Assembly: GCA_963970005.1 (NCBI GenBank)
Contig: CAXAMN010001403.1
Location: forward strand, 1-64,000
Direction of reading: 5' to 3'
From: Durusdinium trenchii
Taxonomy: Eukaryota; Sar; Dinophyceae; Suessiales; Symbiodiniaceae
Length of the DNA: 64,000 bases
In this document: piece by piece, positions 16,957 through 29,989 of the stretch
Layout: each line of letters starts with the position of its first letter
Position numbering within the stretch: the stretch's first letter is position 1
Position numbers and translations under genes: made by a program
Notes under the pieces: model-generated
What the model was told of the DNA's origin: nothing
What the model saw: only the letters and a program-made list of their open reading frames with translations
Databases searched by the model: none

Positions 16957-18100
16957 AGAACTGACGACCAATGACCTGTTTTGGGTTAGTTGGTGTTGAG
17001 AGATTTGGCACGGTCAGAGCAGAGGCCGGGCATGACCACGTTCTGGATAGTTCAAAGAAGACTGCCAGAAGGAGTGTGGTTCCAGTCAATAGCAGCCAGA
17101 ATTACATGGTATCTTGTGGAGTTTGCAAAGATCAAACGGTTCTCCAATTCAATTCCTTAAATAGCCATGGAGCGTGTCTCAAAGCCATGGAGCGTGTCTG
17201 CTTTTTTTTGCGAAACGCGTGCTTTCGCTTGTCTTGCGATGGTCATGTGCCAGGTAAGCGTGGAAACTTGACTGGCACAGCATGTCAAGGCTCTGGGATC
17301 CGGACCGGCAAGCACGTGCATGAGAGCATGAGAGCACACATATTGTGAAGGGATGCGAAGGGCACGAGTAGCCTCGTGAGCACACACAAGAGAGCACAAA
17401 TATGAGTTTTCGGCACACCGCCAGGGGATGCCAGGGGGTCTTGGTGAAATGGACTGCTTGCAGTGAACCCAAAACAGGTGGCTGAGGGACTGTTTTGCAA
17501 CGTTTGCATATATGCAGGGTATGTCCTTGCAGAGCGCCTGTGCCTGTGAGGCGGGACAGAAGCTCTTCGGCTCGGCCGCACGTCAGGGGAGCACCGAATG
17601 AGTGAGAAAAAAGGAGCACCGACGAGTGACTTGGAGCCGCCCGTGGGCTTGAGAGGATGGTGGACTGGATGGTCCGCCCTATGTGGTGGACGAGAACTGG
17701 CGGAGTCGAGTCTTCCTCGAAGAGTGAATCGATGGACTGGACTGGACTTGGGTTTTGCATGCAGGATGGCAAGAGCGTTGCAAAGCTGCATGCCTTCGCA
17801 TCAACGACGTAACGACATCATGGTCCCATGATCCACCCAGTGCGGTCTTGACCGCAGTTGAGCCATGCGAAGCCCCGAGAACCACGAGAACCATGAGCTC
17901 GGTGACATGACCTCAGCAGCCTCAGCCATAGAATCTCGCACAAATTCCCCAGATGCCGGTGCATGATCTCCTTCTTCAATGTCAATGCTCATGATATGAT
18001 ATAGAAATTATATATTGCTCAAGAGTTTGCTCAGAATATGTATATTGTCGCCCCAGTTCCTTGGTTGGTGGTCAGTTCTAGTTCAGTATCTCCCTACCAG
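16957..18100. other. Downstream of the ubiquitin gene, nothing identified
   Basis: No conserved exon seen. Overlapping open frames on both strands at 17150-17800 contradict one another and none has a recognisable domain. No poly(A) signal is expected, as dinoflagellate genes often lack AATAAA. Confidence 0.4.
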
Positions 18101-18250
18101 GCTTGGAGTTCATCTTCAGAAACCCTGTCAAACCTGCCCGTGGTGCACGGGTGATCTCCCTGCATCACCCGACGATCCGTGCCATGGCACACCATGCGGA
18201 TCCCACGCGCCTGAGATTCACCTTCCGCCGTGGTTTCCACGGCCGGTCAG
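18101..18250 (+). CDS. Exon-like segment, unknown protein
   Basis: It is bounded by an AG|GC acceptor (18099-18100) and a GTGGAG donor (18251). It encodes about 49 residues with strong GC bias in third positions, including LEFIFRNPVKPARGARVISL and a basic end, RLRFTFRRGFHGRSG. It starts with two bases of a codon and ends in phase 1. No family recognised. A second weaker candidate lies at about 18393-18475 (+), reading ARVEEQDEFLASLAFEHR before a GT donor. Both are on the same strand as calmodulin and ubiquitin. Confidence 0.45.
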
Positions 18251-20078
18251 GTGGAGTGGGGACGGGATGAGCCCGACGGTGAACCAATGGGGTGCACTCA
18301 GGATGAATCAAATCAATCTGCGACTTGATGGGTATACATCCAGAGGATACCAGAGTGATGAGTCATTGCGCTCCTTTCACCATGCGGTGAAAATTTCGCT
18401 GCCAGAGTGGAGGAACAAGACGAATTCCTGGCGTCTTTGGCCTTTGAGCACCGTTCATGTCCTACTCCATGCAAGGTTTCCAATGTGAGTAAGCCTCCCG
18501 CAGGGGAAAAACAACAACAACAATGGTATTCAGCTACCCAGGGAACACCCGGATACCCGGATCGGATGCCCACGGATACCCGCGGCAAGGTGCGCTTTGC
18601 TTCATCCTTTGCTTGCTGGCTGGCTGGACCTTCGCACCACCACCACGATCTGGACACTTAGTTTCATGTTTCCACATGTTGCCGAAACGTTGAGAGACAC
18701 GTGTCAATACTACGTCGTACCTTGCTTTAAACAAAACGGCATGTTTGTGTGTGGGTGTCTGTTTTTGAGGTGAATAGTAAGTAGTTTGCAGAAACGGTTC
18801 AAGGTCGCATCTAACATTGTATCTTTGCCTGTTTGCTGCGTGATTTGGATGGTTTTTCTGGATTTGAAGGATTCCCTCTCTCGTTTTTTGCCGAGGTGTG
18901 AGGCGGTGTGCACAGCCGGAGATCTCAACCCCAGCAGACGAGCGCTCCGGGCGAAGTTAAATGGAAAAGGGATGAACATGGATGAACAGAAAGAGAAGCG
19001 ATATTCACCAGCACCTGTTGTTTCGTGTGAACCAGGTGTTCAGCTCTTTGTCATCTACGACCGGTTTCGATCGTCAGATGTGTCTTCCTGAATCCTCTTT
19101 GCAGGATGATTTTTTGCTACGAATGGTGTTTGCTCATGTGTTATCACCATAATAATAAAACGATATATATATATATATTTTTTTTTTTTTGATGACCGTT
19201 TTGGGAAGACATTGGAAAAGGTGCTCAAGACTCAAGACGTCACAAATAGAGATCGAGAATCTTATCAACATGCACTTAGATTATTGTGTTTGCCTTTGTG
19301 TGCTGAATGAATTATGCATAATGTGCTTGTATCGCAGTACTTGGACCATTTGGGATGTCCGATAGAGATTTGTAAGAAACGCCCAACCATATATGGTGCT
19401 GTGGCTGAAACCCACCAGTTCCAAGGTGGGTTGATTCTGTTTGGAGTATCTTGGCAGCCTGGCGGCCTCCTTTTTTTTGTTTGCGTAACTCGTCGACATT
19501 TGTGGAGGTTAAAGACAATGTGTAGATGGTCAACAAAAGAACAACGAGCTGGTTACCGTGTTTCCCCTTTTAGAGCTAGTAGACCGTTGGAGTGGGAATT
19601 GAGAGACGGGTTTTGACGAGTCACAAGCAAAGCATCAACATGTTTGACTTGATCTTAGCAGACGCGAGCATTTGCACTTCACAGCAACATCTAAATAGGA
19701 AGGGTGTTGGTCCTGTCTGCGGATCTGGTTGAGTCTGGTTGAGGAAGAATTGGCAACAATCCTGTCATCTAGCTGGAAGTTCTGAGGGAACAACCCAAGT
19801 CGAATAGATGTTCATAAACGATCCATGCTTTCAGAGATTGCTTAGTAGTTTCATACTTTACTCTATGCTGCGTTCGTTTGTGTCTAGGTGATCTCGACCT
19901 TTACCCGGCCCAGGGTATGTGGTTCTGTGGGCCTGCAAAGGAAGGGAGGATCTTGAAAACTTGGATTTTCCAAAAGATGCTCTGACATAGTAAGCATGTT
20001 TTTCGGGATGTTTTCAGGATATCTTCAGACATCTTCAGACCAACCTGTACTGGACTTGTTGGACTTCCGTCCGCTCAG

Positions 20079-20232
20079 ATGGCGCCAAAGACTTGTTGGA
20101 CTCCGACGCCGGCCGCGGCCTTCGTGGCCTCGTGGGCGAAGAACGCCTGGAGAGCGTCAAAGCGGGTCTGACGGCCGTGGGCTCAGGCGCAGTGGCCATG
20201 GTACCCATCAGTGGCGTGGCGGGAATGAAGAG
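20079..20232 (+). CDS. Exon-like segment, unknown protein
   Basis: A GC-rich island in poorer surroundings reads GAKDLLDSDAGRGLRGLVGE, then a helical LESVKAGLTAVGSGAVAMVP, and ends AGMK at a GTGGGT donor in phase 2. The acceptor would be CTCAG at 20074-20078, not followed by G, which is atypical here. No family recognised. Confidence 0.4.
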
Positions 20233-21215
20233 GTGGGTTGGTGGACACCGGGATAGAGGTGGGGTGGGTTATGTGGGGTTTTGGTGGTTTTGGGACGCGG
20301 AAAGCGGAAAACCCTAATACCCGTGTTGTGTTGCAAATGAGTCTCTTGCTGTTTTTGGAGGAAGACCCCCAGGAAATCAAAGGCCCCTGGTCAGAATCGA
20401 AGCCATCAGGTGGGGAGACCGTCGCTCTATTCACAAACGCTGTGGGACTTGAAGATATTTAAAATTTGTAGCATCCGCGTGGATTAAAGGGACCAGAATA
20501 AATGCACACATCTGCACCATCCTGCCCCTCAGAATGAGTTTTAATTGTATTGTATGTATTTGTAGTGAGTAGTGACATGTAGTGACAGCACCCGAATTGA
20601 TACAAAAAGGGCTCTTCAAATTCCCCTCAAAAGCAGCTTGGGCCAAAGGACCCTTGATCATGCGGGCCATGGTTTCCCCAACTGATGCATGATCGGGTTA
20701 AGTTTCTTTCTCCTTGTGGCATGCCAACACACACACACACATTTTCGAAGTGGTCAACAAGGGTTCAATTCAATCAACCGCTCAACTACGCTCTCAGGAC
20801 CCTTTTTGCGGCCTTAGGTCATGGCATTTATTTGTTGCTTGCAGCTTGCATTGGATGATAAGGTGTTGTAGCTCATTGGCATTAGCTCTTTGATATGTCA
20901 TTTTTTCACATTTGCATGTTCTGACGAGCCCACTACACATATATATATATATATATTAATGCACTAGGAGTATCTGCGAGTGGTGTTGTTTCATGTCTTT
21001 TCATGAGATTCGGCCTGGAACATGAAGTAAATTAGATCACCCAAACCATAAAATATGTCGTTTTCACCACGTGGACACCCTAATAAGGTGATGTACTCAG
21101 AGATTATGAAGCAACCTAGAAACCAAGGTTGGTCTCTTGGCATTTTAATGTCTTGGTGAGAGCACTGACCCCGACCACCCCGGTCCTTCCAGCGCTTTTG
21201 AACGGTAAACTCCAG

Positions 21216-21361
21216 GTTTGCTAGATCCCGATCGCTTGACGCCACGCTGGGAATTTCAATTGGACATGCTGGCACTGGACATTTTCCTTTTTGGAGTGGT
21301 GCACCTTGGCAAGTTGCGTTGGCTTTGGGCGCTACTTGTAGAACGAGTTTTTAGGGAGAAG
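21216..21361 (+). CDS. Exon-like segment, possible membrane-associated protein
   Basis: An AG|GT acceptor (21214-21215) and a GTGCGT donor (21362) flank 48 codons starting LLDPDRLTPRWEFQLDMLAL. A hydrophobic and aromatic stretch follows (DIFLFGVVHLGKLRWLWALL), ending VERVFREK in phase 0. A (GA)n microsatellite follows at 21427-21470. No family recognised. Confidence 0.4.
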
Positions 21362-21426
21362 GTGCGTGTGGCAAGCATGCCTGAACCGGTGGGACATATA
21401 AGAGACCACCCGAAATTGGATCATCA

Positions 21427-21470
21427 GAGACAGAGAGAGAGAGAGAGAGGGAGAGAGAGAGAGAGAGAGT
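21427..21470. repeat. (GA)n microsatellite
   Basis: An almost pure GAGAGA run. The open frame ending in an Arg/Glu repeat here is an artefact of it. Confidence 0.95.
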
Positions 21471-21990
21471 AACAGTAACAATGAGTAACATATGTGTTTT
21501 GTTGTTTCTCATTGTTTTCGGCTTGGCTCATTGTTGAAGTTGGACCTTCAGAAACCCAAAACCTACCGTGCAACGCTTGCTTTGACCAGCCTCAAGACCA
21601 AACCTTGCACTGCAAAGCCAGAGATCAGTAACCTATTGAGTAGGAGCCGCCTATAGGACGTATAGAGCTCGTAGAAGGAGTTCTAAAAAAAGATCCGTTT
21701 TTTGCGCTCCCTGGTTGAGGATCATGAAATCACTAATCGTTTGGAACACCGCCTGGTTGGTATTTGAAGAAACATGTCATCCTTTTGAGGTCATGCCAGT
21801 CAACTTTTGAAAAAATATCCCTTCCACGACTCCCCAGCTTTGAAGGATTCGTGAATCCGACGATGGGTCCAGTCTTTCATTCATAGTCATGTTAAGCAGC
21901 GTTTTTGTTGACATCCTGTGCCATCACCATGTGCCACTGTGACTTTGGGCGGTCTGGTCACGTTGCAACGTGACAGATCTTTCTGACCAG

Positions 21991-22142
21991 GTATCGCTAT
22001 GCGGTTCGCGCTGGCGACGACAATCCGATGCTGCGAACAGGACAGGTCCCTGGCAGAGCACGATCGAGCGAAGACGATGGTCCACATGGCCCATGTCAAT
22101 GTAACAATGCTTTGACCAAAGAATCATCGTGCGAACCAAAAG
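21991..22142 (+). CDS. Exon-like segment, unknown protein
   Basis: It begins after CCAG|G (21989-21990) and ends at a perfect GTAAGTG donor (22143). The frame that stays open to the donor reads YRYAVRAGDDNPMLRTGQVP followed by an Asp/Ser/Cys-rich part, 50 residues, ending in phase 1. Another frame is also open for much of the length. No domain is named with confidence. Confidence 0.4.
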
Positions 22143-22355
22143 GTAAGTGAAAAGCCATGTCCAGCAGAGAGTTTTTGCTTGGCTTTGATCCATTTATATC
22201 CACACCGGGCCATCACACTGACACCGCTAAGCCCCCCCCGCAGGTGTCATCGGAGCCTTTGTGCTGCCACGAGCACTCTTTTTGGTGCAAATGCCGGCTG
22301 AGTGCCAGGCATCGATTCGAAAGACCTGTGGGATCCGGATGAGTACAAATGTGCT

Positions 22356-22440
22356 TGATACGTTCGTAGCGATGCACCTTGTTACGTTCGTAGCTGCTTG
22401 CTACGTTCGTAGCTTCTTGCCCTTGTCACGTTCGTAGCGA
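22356..22440. repeat. Short repeat, TACGTTCGTAGC x4
   Basis: (T/C)ACGTTCGTAGC occurs four times in 85 bases, twice followed by GATGCA. Each unit is partly palindromic (TACGTTCGTA). Function unknown. Confidence 0.85.
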
Positions 22441-22863
22441 TGCATGTAAAAGAGGTCCTCCATAATTGCATTAAATGTAAAACAAATCGTATTTCTCAGC
22501 TCCCAGAAGTTGCCAGAACTGAGTTAAACCTGACTGAGTTAGACCTTCCAAATGGCCGTTCAACCCGTGGTTTCTGGGGCATGGACTGTGCTTTCTGGAG
22601 CCTCAAGGGGTATTTAAGCAAATAGTTTTAGATGTCCACTTGTCCTGTGAGTGTGGTGAGGCCCTTCCACTAAATTGCGGAGAACCGCTGGGATATTTCA
22701 GTTGGGCAATGCTGGCCCAGGCGCGGTGAACATTGGCATGCATGTTTCGAACGGGTCACTGTCATCAAGTGTTTCAGTGTGAACAATAAAACTCCGTGTG
22801 TTGAAAGCCACTATCCATGCAACTGGGCGGGTTTCCTGCGCCAACAAACCACCCAACTGTCAG

Positions 22864-22934
22864 GTGGCTTGGCAAGGCTTTGCTGGTGCAGTGGTCTTCG
22901 CTGTGGCCTTTTATGGCCTTGAGAGGGCCATCAC
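22864..22934 (+). CDS. Exon-like segment encoding a membrane helix
   Basis: An AG|GTG acceptor and a GTGTGG donor enclose VAWQGFAGAVVFAVAFYGLE followed by RAIT, a good single transmembrane helix. It ends in phase 2. No family can be named from so short a piece. Confidence 0.35.
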
Positions 22935-25900
22935 GTGTGGATTGGTTCAACGATTTCGAACTCAGAATTGACATGATCCTGAATACATTAATCTACAAAA
23001 ATTCTTTACTTCGAGTCCCCACCATGATATTTCAATCATTTGTATTGTGTATCGTGCGTGTGTTTGTGGGTATGTTGTGTGTTGTGTGTTGAGGTCCGGT
23101 AGTGCCCAGTGCGATCCGCCACTTGCTCCAACTTGCTGGCGAGGAGGAGGCGGAGGAGGAGAAGAGGAGAGGAGAGGAGAAGAGCTCTGATAGAATCTAC
23201 CAACCGAGACTCACCTGGCAGGTGAGGAAACATATTTGCCATATGCCGATGCCAGCGTTACGGGATCCAAAACGAAACGGCTTTTTCCTGATGGAGAATT
23301 AAATCGACCAATGTTAATCAACCATGTATTCGCCATAACAATTTGCTAAAATATGTTTAGAAAAGATTTTGCGTTGAGTTCGAATTTCTATATTGATTGG
23401 TTTGAATTATATTTTTGGCGTTATGAAGATTTAATAATAATAATCCAATATATTGAATGTCTAATATATTTTTTTGAATAGAATTAAATTATATTGATTA
23501 TGTTAGAATAATATTATATATAGATGAATGATTTTTTTACATATATATTAATAAGGAATTAATATATTTAGATTGAATATTTGGAAAGATATATTTATAT
23601 ATTTACTTTATAAAAATAAAAAATAAAATAAATAAATATATAATTATATATTATATTGTTTAAAATTATGTTCGTAGATAGATTAGTTAAATATAAATAT
23701 TTTATAAAATAGATGTAATTTTTATGATGATTCTTTATGATTTATTATTTATAGAATTTAATATTTATAATGAAAATGATTTGAATAAATATTTAAATAT
23801 AGTATAAAAGATATATTATTTTAAATGAAATATATTGATTGTGGTTAAGGTGATTTACATTATTATTTATTAGAATAGATATATTTTAATAGGGAAGGTA
23901 ATTATAGAGAATTATTTAATATTATTTTATTTAAAGATTTATATTAATAAAATTAATATATATATATAATATATATTGAAAGATGATATTATTAATTGGG
24001 AAGATAGTATTTTTTTTATAGATAATAGAAATATTTATAGGTTTGAAATTGATAATAATTATTCGATTGTAATAAATAGTTTATTTAAATATGTATTTGG
24101 TTAATGAAGATAAAAATGTTGTTCGTTAAATATGATATTGATTTATTGATAATTTTTGATGATAAAGATAGATATTTTTATATTTTAATAAGAGATTTTG
24201 AATAGAATATTGAATTATTAATTGAATAAAGATAATAATATAATATATATTTTTAGATATTGGTTTTATCTCTTTTAGAAAAAGGATGGTTTGGAAGAAT
24301 ATTATAAAAGAGGTTGATTGGAAATTGTGGGAAAATAATGCAAATTCCTTTGAAGATTCTTTTATTGAATTTGAAACATATATTATTAAATTGGAATATA
24401 TATTTGAATTAAGGATATATATATTAAAAATATAGATCTTACGATTATATATTGAATATAATGAATAGAATTTACAAAATATCTATACCTTATTTATATA
24501 GGGGTGAGGATTATATGGATAAATATATAGAATAATTGGATAATATTAAATTTGATATTAATAAAAACCTAGATCTTTAATACATTAATGATTATTAATG
24601 AAGAATAATTACAATTTAGAAATATTATAAGGTATTCTTATCAAATACAAAATACAAAATAATAATTAATTCTTTAGAAATTTTATCTTGGGATAGGTTT
24701 CCAAAAACAAAAAAAGAATATAAAAAATACCATCCTGGGAGATTCTTTGGTGAATAAACCAAAAAGGGAGGTCTTAGGTTGGGGGGGGGATCCAAAGATT
24801 ATGTTTATTTGTTGTTTTATTTTTTTGGTTTTTGGGTTTATTTACTAAAAAATATACCAGGACTAGTTTTTGTATGTTTTGGTTTTTGTAAGGCCTATGC
24901 ATTTTTTTTTCAGAATACAACAATTAATTTTTTATTTTTAAAAAGAATAATATTTATATTAAATATTTTCCATGGAATCTATAATAGGTATTTTCATTTA
25001 AATAGATATTGAAATATAAATATATTATATTCTAATTTATTGATTTATTTTATAAAAATATGATTGGCAATATATATATAAATAGATTATTTGTTTATAG
25101 ATATAATATATTATATGAAATTAATATGTTGTTTATATTTATATGGAATCCGGCCAAAAATCTATTATTAAGAAAAATAGATAAAGGAATCGAAAAAAAT
25201 CTATATATTCTCTAAAGAATACGTAGCGGAACCCCCAATTAAATATACCTATTCTGCAATTGGGCGCTAGGTTTGCGGTAGATTTGCACTAGTATTTGAT
25301 TCAGACATATTCTGAAAAATAGGTATTAATGCGCTAGCCACGCGCTGCGCTAGATCCGTGCTAGCAAATATTACTAGATGCTAGCATAGACCCTTCCAAA
25401 GTTGATTTCCAACAAATCTTTTGTTTCAAGCATGTTTGATATTCGGAGACCAATTGAAAATGGTGCAACGCTATTGACGCCTCCTATAATTTGGTGCCAA
25501 TAATTGTTTGGTTCATGATTCCTTCATTAAGCAGTCGTGTGTGTCAAAAATAAAGAATACGTAGCGGGCCCCCATGTGAACACGTAAATTTATTCCAAAT
25601 AAGAAATGAATCGAAATATGTTATATATTAATATATGATTAATTAAATTTAATGATATTCAACGTCGCAACCTTGAGGTGCTAGTTGTTCCTCAACTTGG
25701 CTAGCTTGCAAGATCTCTTGTTGCCTTTTACGAAATCATTTTTGGAAGGATATTTCCTCAAGGTTGCGCAGAACGATCGAAAGTGTGTTTTTAGCACGAA
25801 CGTGTTAGATTTAAATAACAATGAAATGAATATTGGCAACGTATTTTGTATTTAAGGGGTTGACGCCCAACAGCGGGCCAAGAAGCAACAAAGGAAAATG

Positions 25901-26091
25901 CCTCCCTGTGTCAGACGGGGGCCAGGATTGAACATATATAACCAACTCAGCCTCAATGCAGCCGCAACCCCAAGATAACACAAGATGGCCCCAAGACAGC
26001 CCCAAGATGGCGGAAGATAGTCCCGAGATGGGCCTACATAGGGCCAACAAGGCCCCAAAATGGCAACACATAACCCCAAGATGGCTCAACA

Positions 26092-26365
26092 TGTCGTTGT
26101 CGTTGTTGTTGTTGTTGCTGTTGTGTTTGTGGTTATGGTTGTGGTTGGGGTTGTTGTGGTTGTGGTTGGTGTGGTTGTTGTCGTGGTTGTGGTTGTGGTT
26201 GTGGTTGTGGTCGTGGTTGTGGTTGTGGTTGTGGTTGTGGTTGTTGTTGTTGTTGTTGTGGTGGTGTTGTCCTTGTGGCGGTCGGTATGGTTGTTGTGGT
26301 TGTGGTGGCCGTGGTTGTGGTTGTGTTGGTAGTCGTTGTCGTTTTCGTTGGCGTTTTGGGGAAAT
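26092..26365. repeat. GTT / GTGGTT microsatellite
   Basis: About 270 bases of imperfect GTT and GTGGTT units; a shorter run recurs at 26640-26715. It generates poly-Thr, poly-Asn/His and poly-Val open frames that are not genes. Confidence 0.95.
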
Positions 26366-28517
26366 TGGTGGTGGTCGGTGTGATTTTGGAAGCACAGCGC
26401 GTAGCGCAGGGGCAAGAGTTAGACAACCCCGTGCGTCATTGCAGCCTTTCTTGCCATTGTGCGTGACACTGGACAGCGCATATGCAGCAATGAATGCACG
26501 CTTGAGAGGCATAGCCTGACAGAAGGACATAACCATCCAGCCGCATCCTATGAGGAAGAACTATTTTCAAGAGAGCCAATGCAAGACCCCCGGCATAGTT
26601 AGTAAGGCTATGGAACATTGTCCGAACTCCAGGTGGTTCTTGTTGTTGTTGCTGTTGTGGTTGTGGTCGTTGTCGTTGTGGGTGGTGTTATGCTTGTCGT
26701 TCTGGTTGTGGCTCGTGTTGGAAAGGGGACCTCGCCAAAGGCAACGTGGAAGATGTTGATAATGCGATCCGCTTCGGCCGGCATAACTCACACCACGGGC
26801 ACCACGTTGGCGCCATATGACGACAAGAGGTACCTCCAAGACGATGTTGAGCCAAACATTAAAATACGTGAAGAGTGGGTGAGCGGCAGGGGGCGCCCCG
26901 TTATACCTGAAGGTATTCGCCTAGCGACGAAGGGCCTTCGGCCGGGAGAGGGCCTGGTAGCCCGAATAGACTTCCGCAAAAATTGCTTGGCTACCTGCTT
27001 GGCTCTGCAAATGCATCTATATATTTTGACTATATAGATTATATTTAATATATTTTCAATTACATCTGTAATTTGAAAATAAAAAGGTTTGAAAGACAAG
27101 ATAACGGGAGGAGAATAGAAATATGTAAATGTGTGCCTTGAGTAAAATCCTCAGGATGACGCCCATTTTCATTGACAGAGCCAATGCAAATAAGACCGTG
27201 GTACAGAAAACACATTTCTATTATTTATCCTTATGAAAATATTTAATATTGCATTACAATTTTTAAGGCACATTATCATGAAAAAAAATTCATTAGCTTG
27301 GGCACGTCATAAGGGCACGGGATACCGACCCTCTACGTCAAATTTCTTTGGAACCCCAATCAGCAAATAGGGTGCAATATGGCAAGGAAAAGAATGCGGC
27401 CGGCCTCGACAAAATTGGGTATATTGTACAAAAAATATGTTTTCGAAAAAAACATTGAATTTCAGAATTATGAAGAAGGGGACGCCGATGACAGGCTTGT
27501 TTTCAATGCAACCCAAAGCAAATTTTGACGCCTGGAAATGCTTGGCTACTCCTACGCCATGCTTCTTCTGTCAATATTGTCGGTGCATGGTACGGCAATA
27601 ACAAAATAAATTAATTTATCATAGTAGAGATTGGCAGACGTTGCCTTTGTATTTCGTTGTCTGTTCGATGTTTTGTTTTTTTACTAATTATTGTTTGTTT
27701 CTTTCGGATGCGTCGCGAACGCGACCCCGAAACCTTCTAGCAATTGCGTTTGAGAGGCGTGCATACATAAAAAGAGATCAAATAAAATTCCCCAGATTAG
27801 TGTCGGAGAAGCCTTTTTCAATTACAAAAAAATTGAATAATTGTAAATATCAATATATTTTGTTATTCGAAACCGCAGAAATGCACCAAAAGCATGCTAT
27901 TCAAATATTTTTTGTCGGTTTATGCCAGGAAACCATATAAATATCGATGAATATTTATAAGGTTTTCTCGAAAAATGCGGTATTAGTAGCATCTCGCACC
28001 TCAAAAAACGTCATATTTCTTAAAAAAAATATTTGTGAGGTTAATCGTATTTAGACCTTATGGTAATTTAGAATGAATTATCGCCCCAAACGTAATTAAT
28101 TTCGCAACTAATGCCTGCCAATACGGTGCCAATTCAAACGCAATCTTGCGAATGCCTTCCCCCAACCTCGCCCATTTAACGTTTGCTATTTATTCCTCGG
28201 ATAATGCCATCCCCTAAATATATCTCTTCGAGAACGGATCCCTTTTAAAATATACGTTGTCATTATTCTCCATTTGCTATCATACATTTATCTGCTTCAA
28301 ATTTCAATTCATATTCAAAAAAAAACATTTCAATCAAATGCCAATTTGAAAATCCATATATTTCTAATTCTATTCAATATATATATATTATTAAAATGAA
28401 ATAAATACGGAAATATAAAACAATCCTATCCAATGCCTATAAATAACATTTTATTATTTGAAATTCCAAATTGATTTTATAATTCTAAATCATATCAAGA
28501 AATCCTTTTTTTTTTTT

Positions 28518-28917
28518 NNNNNNNNNNNNNNNNNNNNNNNNNNNNNNNNNNNNNNNNNNNNNNNNNNNNNNNNNNNNNNNNNNNNNNNNNNNNNNNNNNN
28601 NNNNNNNNNNNNNNNNNNNNNNNNNNNNNNNNNNNNNNNNNNNNNNNNNNNNNNNNNNNNNNNNNNNNNNNNNNNNNNNNNNNNNNNNNNNNNNNNNNNN
28701 NNNNNNNNNNNNNNNNNNNNNNNNNNNNNNNNNNNNNNNNNNNNNNNNNNNNNNNNNNNNNNNNNNNNNNNNNNNNNNNNNNNNNNNNNNNNNNNNNNNN
28801 NNNNNNNNNNNNNNNNNNNNNNNNNNNNNNNNNNNNNNNNNNNNNNNNNNNNNNNNNNNNNNNNNNNNNNNNNNNNNNNNNNNNNNNNNNNNNNNNNNNN
28901 NNNNNNNNNNNNNNNNN
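28518..28917. other. Assembly gap (400 N)
   Basis: Exactly 400 undetermined bases, preceded by a T run. The true length is unknown. Open frames drawn across it are meaningless. Confidence 0.99.
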
Positions 28918-29989
28918 TAGGATTTGCACCCGGTCGAAAGAAACCTTGCTATCGCAAGAGTAACTCCAGCTAGCTTCGCTAGCTTTCGTGATAATACATT
29001 TTACAAAATCTAAAACACAAATTTATATATTCCTCTATTTTCTCATTCATTCCATTTTAATATTCTATATGCAATCCCCAAAAATATGGTCCATATATAT
29101 AAATTCAATTTTCCCATAAATATCCATCATAACATTAAATATTTATCATAAAAACCTTCTTTTATTTCAACAAAACAAATTCTATATAATACAACAAATT
29201 TTATTCATATAATATATATTCAATTTTTATATATTCTTGGATCCTATATAATATTATCAATCAAAGATAATCAAAGAATATTTTATTTTCATCTTAGAAA
29301 AAGCTTGCGGAGCTTGTCGGTGGCGGTTGTGAAGGTTGAGGCCTTGGAATGGAACATTGATGGATGGGTCCAAATTGATCCAAACATTGTCGATCGACAA
29401 ATTGTTGCAATATATTCCAGGGTTCAGGTATATAAATGTCTTTATTCATGATCATATTATATCATGTTAAATTGATATTCCTTCCCGGTTCCAAGAAAAA
29501 TTCTACGTTCCACGAATACGCGTTCGTGCACGCATAGAAGCTATGTTTTCCACGTTGGCTCACTGCGCTCTGGCTGCCTGGGGAGGGCTGGACGAACATG
29601 CTTGCAGTGGAAACCATTTTCCAGGGGCCGAATGTTCCATCTCCATGATTTTTTCAGGGTGTGTGTGAATCTAACGTGTTTGGAATATCGGTAAATATAT
29701 TTAAAAAAGGTCTTGTAAATTTGATATGTCATAAGATTTGGAACAAGGTATGTATGCAATCGTCGAACTCGGGCAACTGAGGTAGTAACCGACTGGGACC
29801 AAAAGCCTTCTCGACCACAGGTCTAACCCTTAAGAATCCTCCAAGCAGCCCTGGGTGGCTCGAATGGCACTCTCTTCGTGGTCTGATTCTATGGCTTGAC
29901 AACAGGCTGGCTCCCACAACAATACATCACCCAAACATACCCAAACACCCAATCTCACGACTCTCTCCCATGTTCCAAACACTGGCTAT

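Larger units (their letters stand above)
23305..29500. other. Extremely AT-rich island with reversing strand asymmetry
   Basis: Composition changes sharply near 23305. From 23.4 to 25.1 kb the + strand is A/T with some G and almost no C (no C at all in 23941-24000). From about 28.1 to 29.3 kb it has C but almost no G (no G in 29101-29220). The middle (25.2-27.9 kb) is less biased and holds two copies of AAAGAATACGTAGCGG (25205 and 25552), short CCCCAAGATGGC repeats at 25970-26090 and the microsatellite at 26090-26360. No gene is recognised. Open frames at 26760-27040 and 27307-27516 match nothing known. A segment at 29300-29430 (+), reading VAVVKVEALEWNIDGWVQID, looks exon-like but is isolated. 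Confidence 0.8.

Noticed and set aside
25811..26536. Long Asn/His-, Thr- and Val-rich open frames around 26.1-26.4 kb
   Set aside because: They are translations of the GTT/GTGGTT microsatellite in several frames and carry no independent evidence.
28458..28973. Open frames spanning the N run
   Set aside because: The 400 N are unknown sequence; the frame across them has no meaning.
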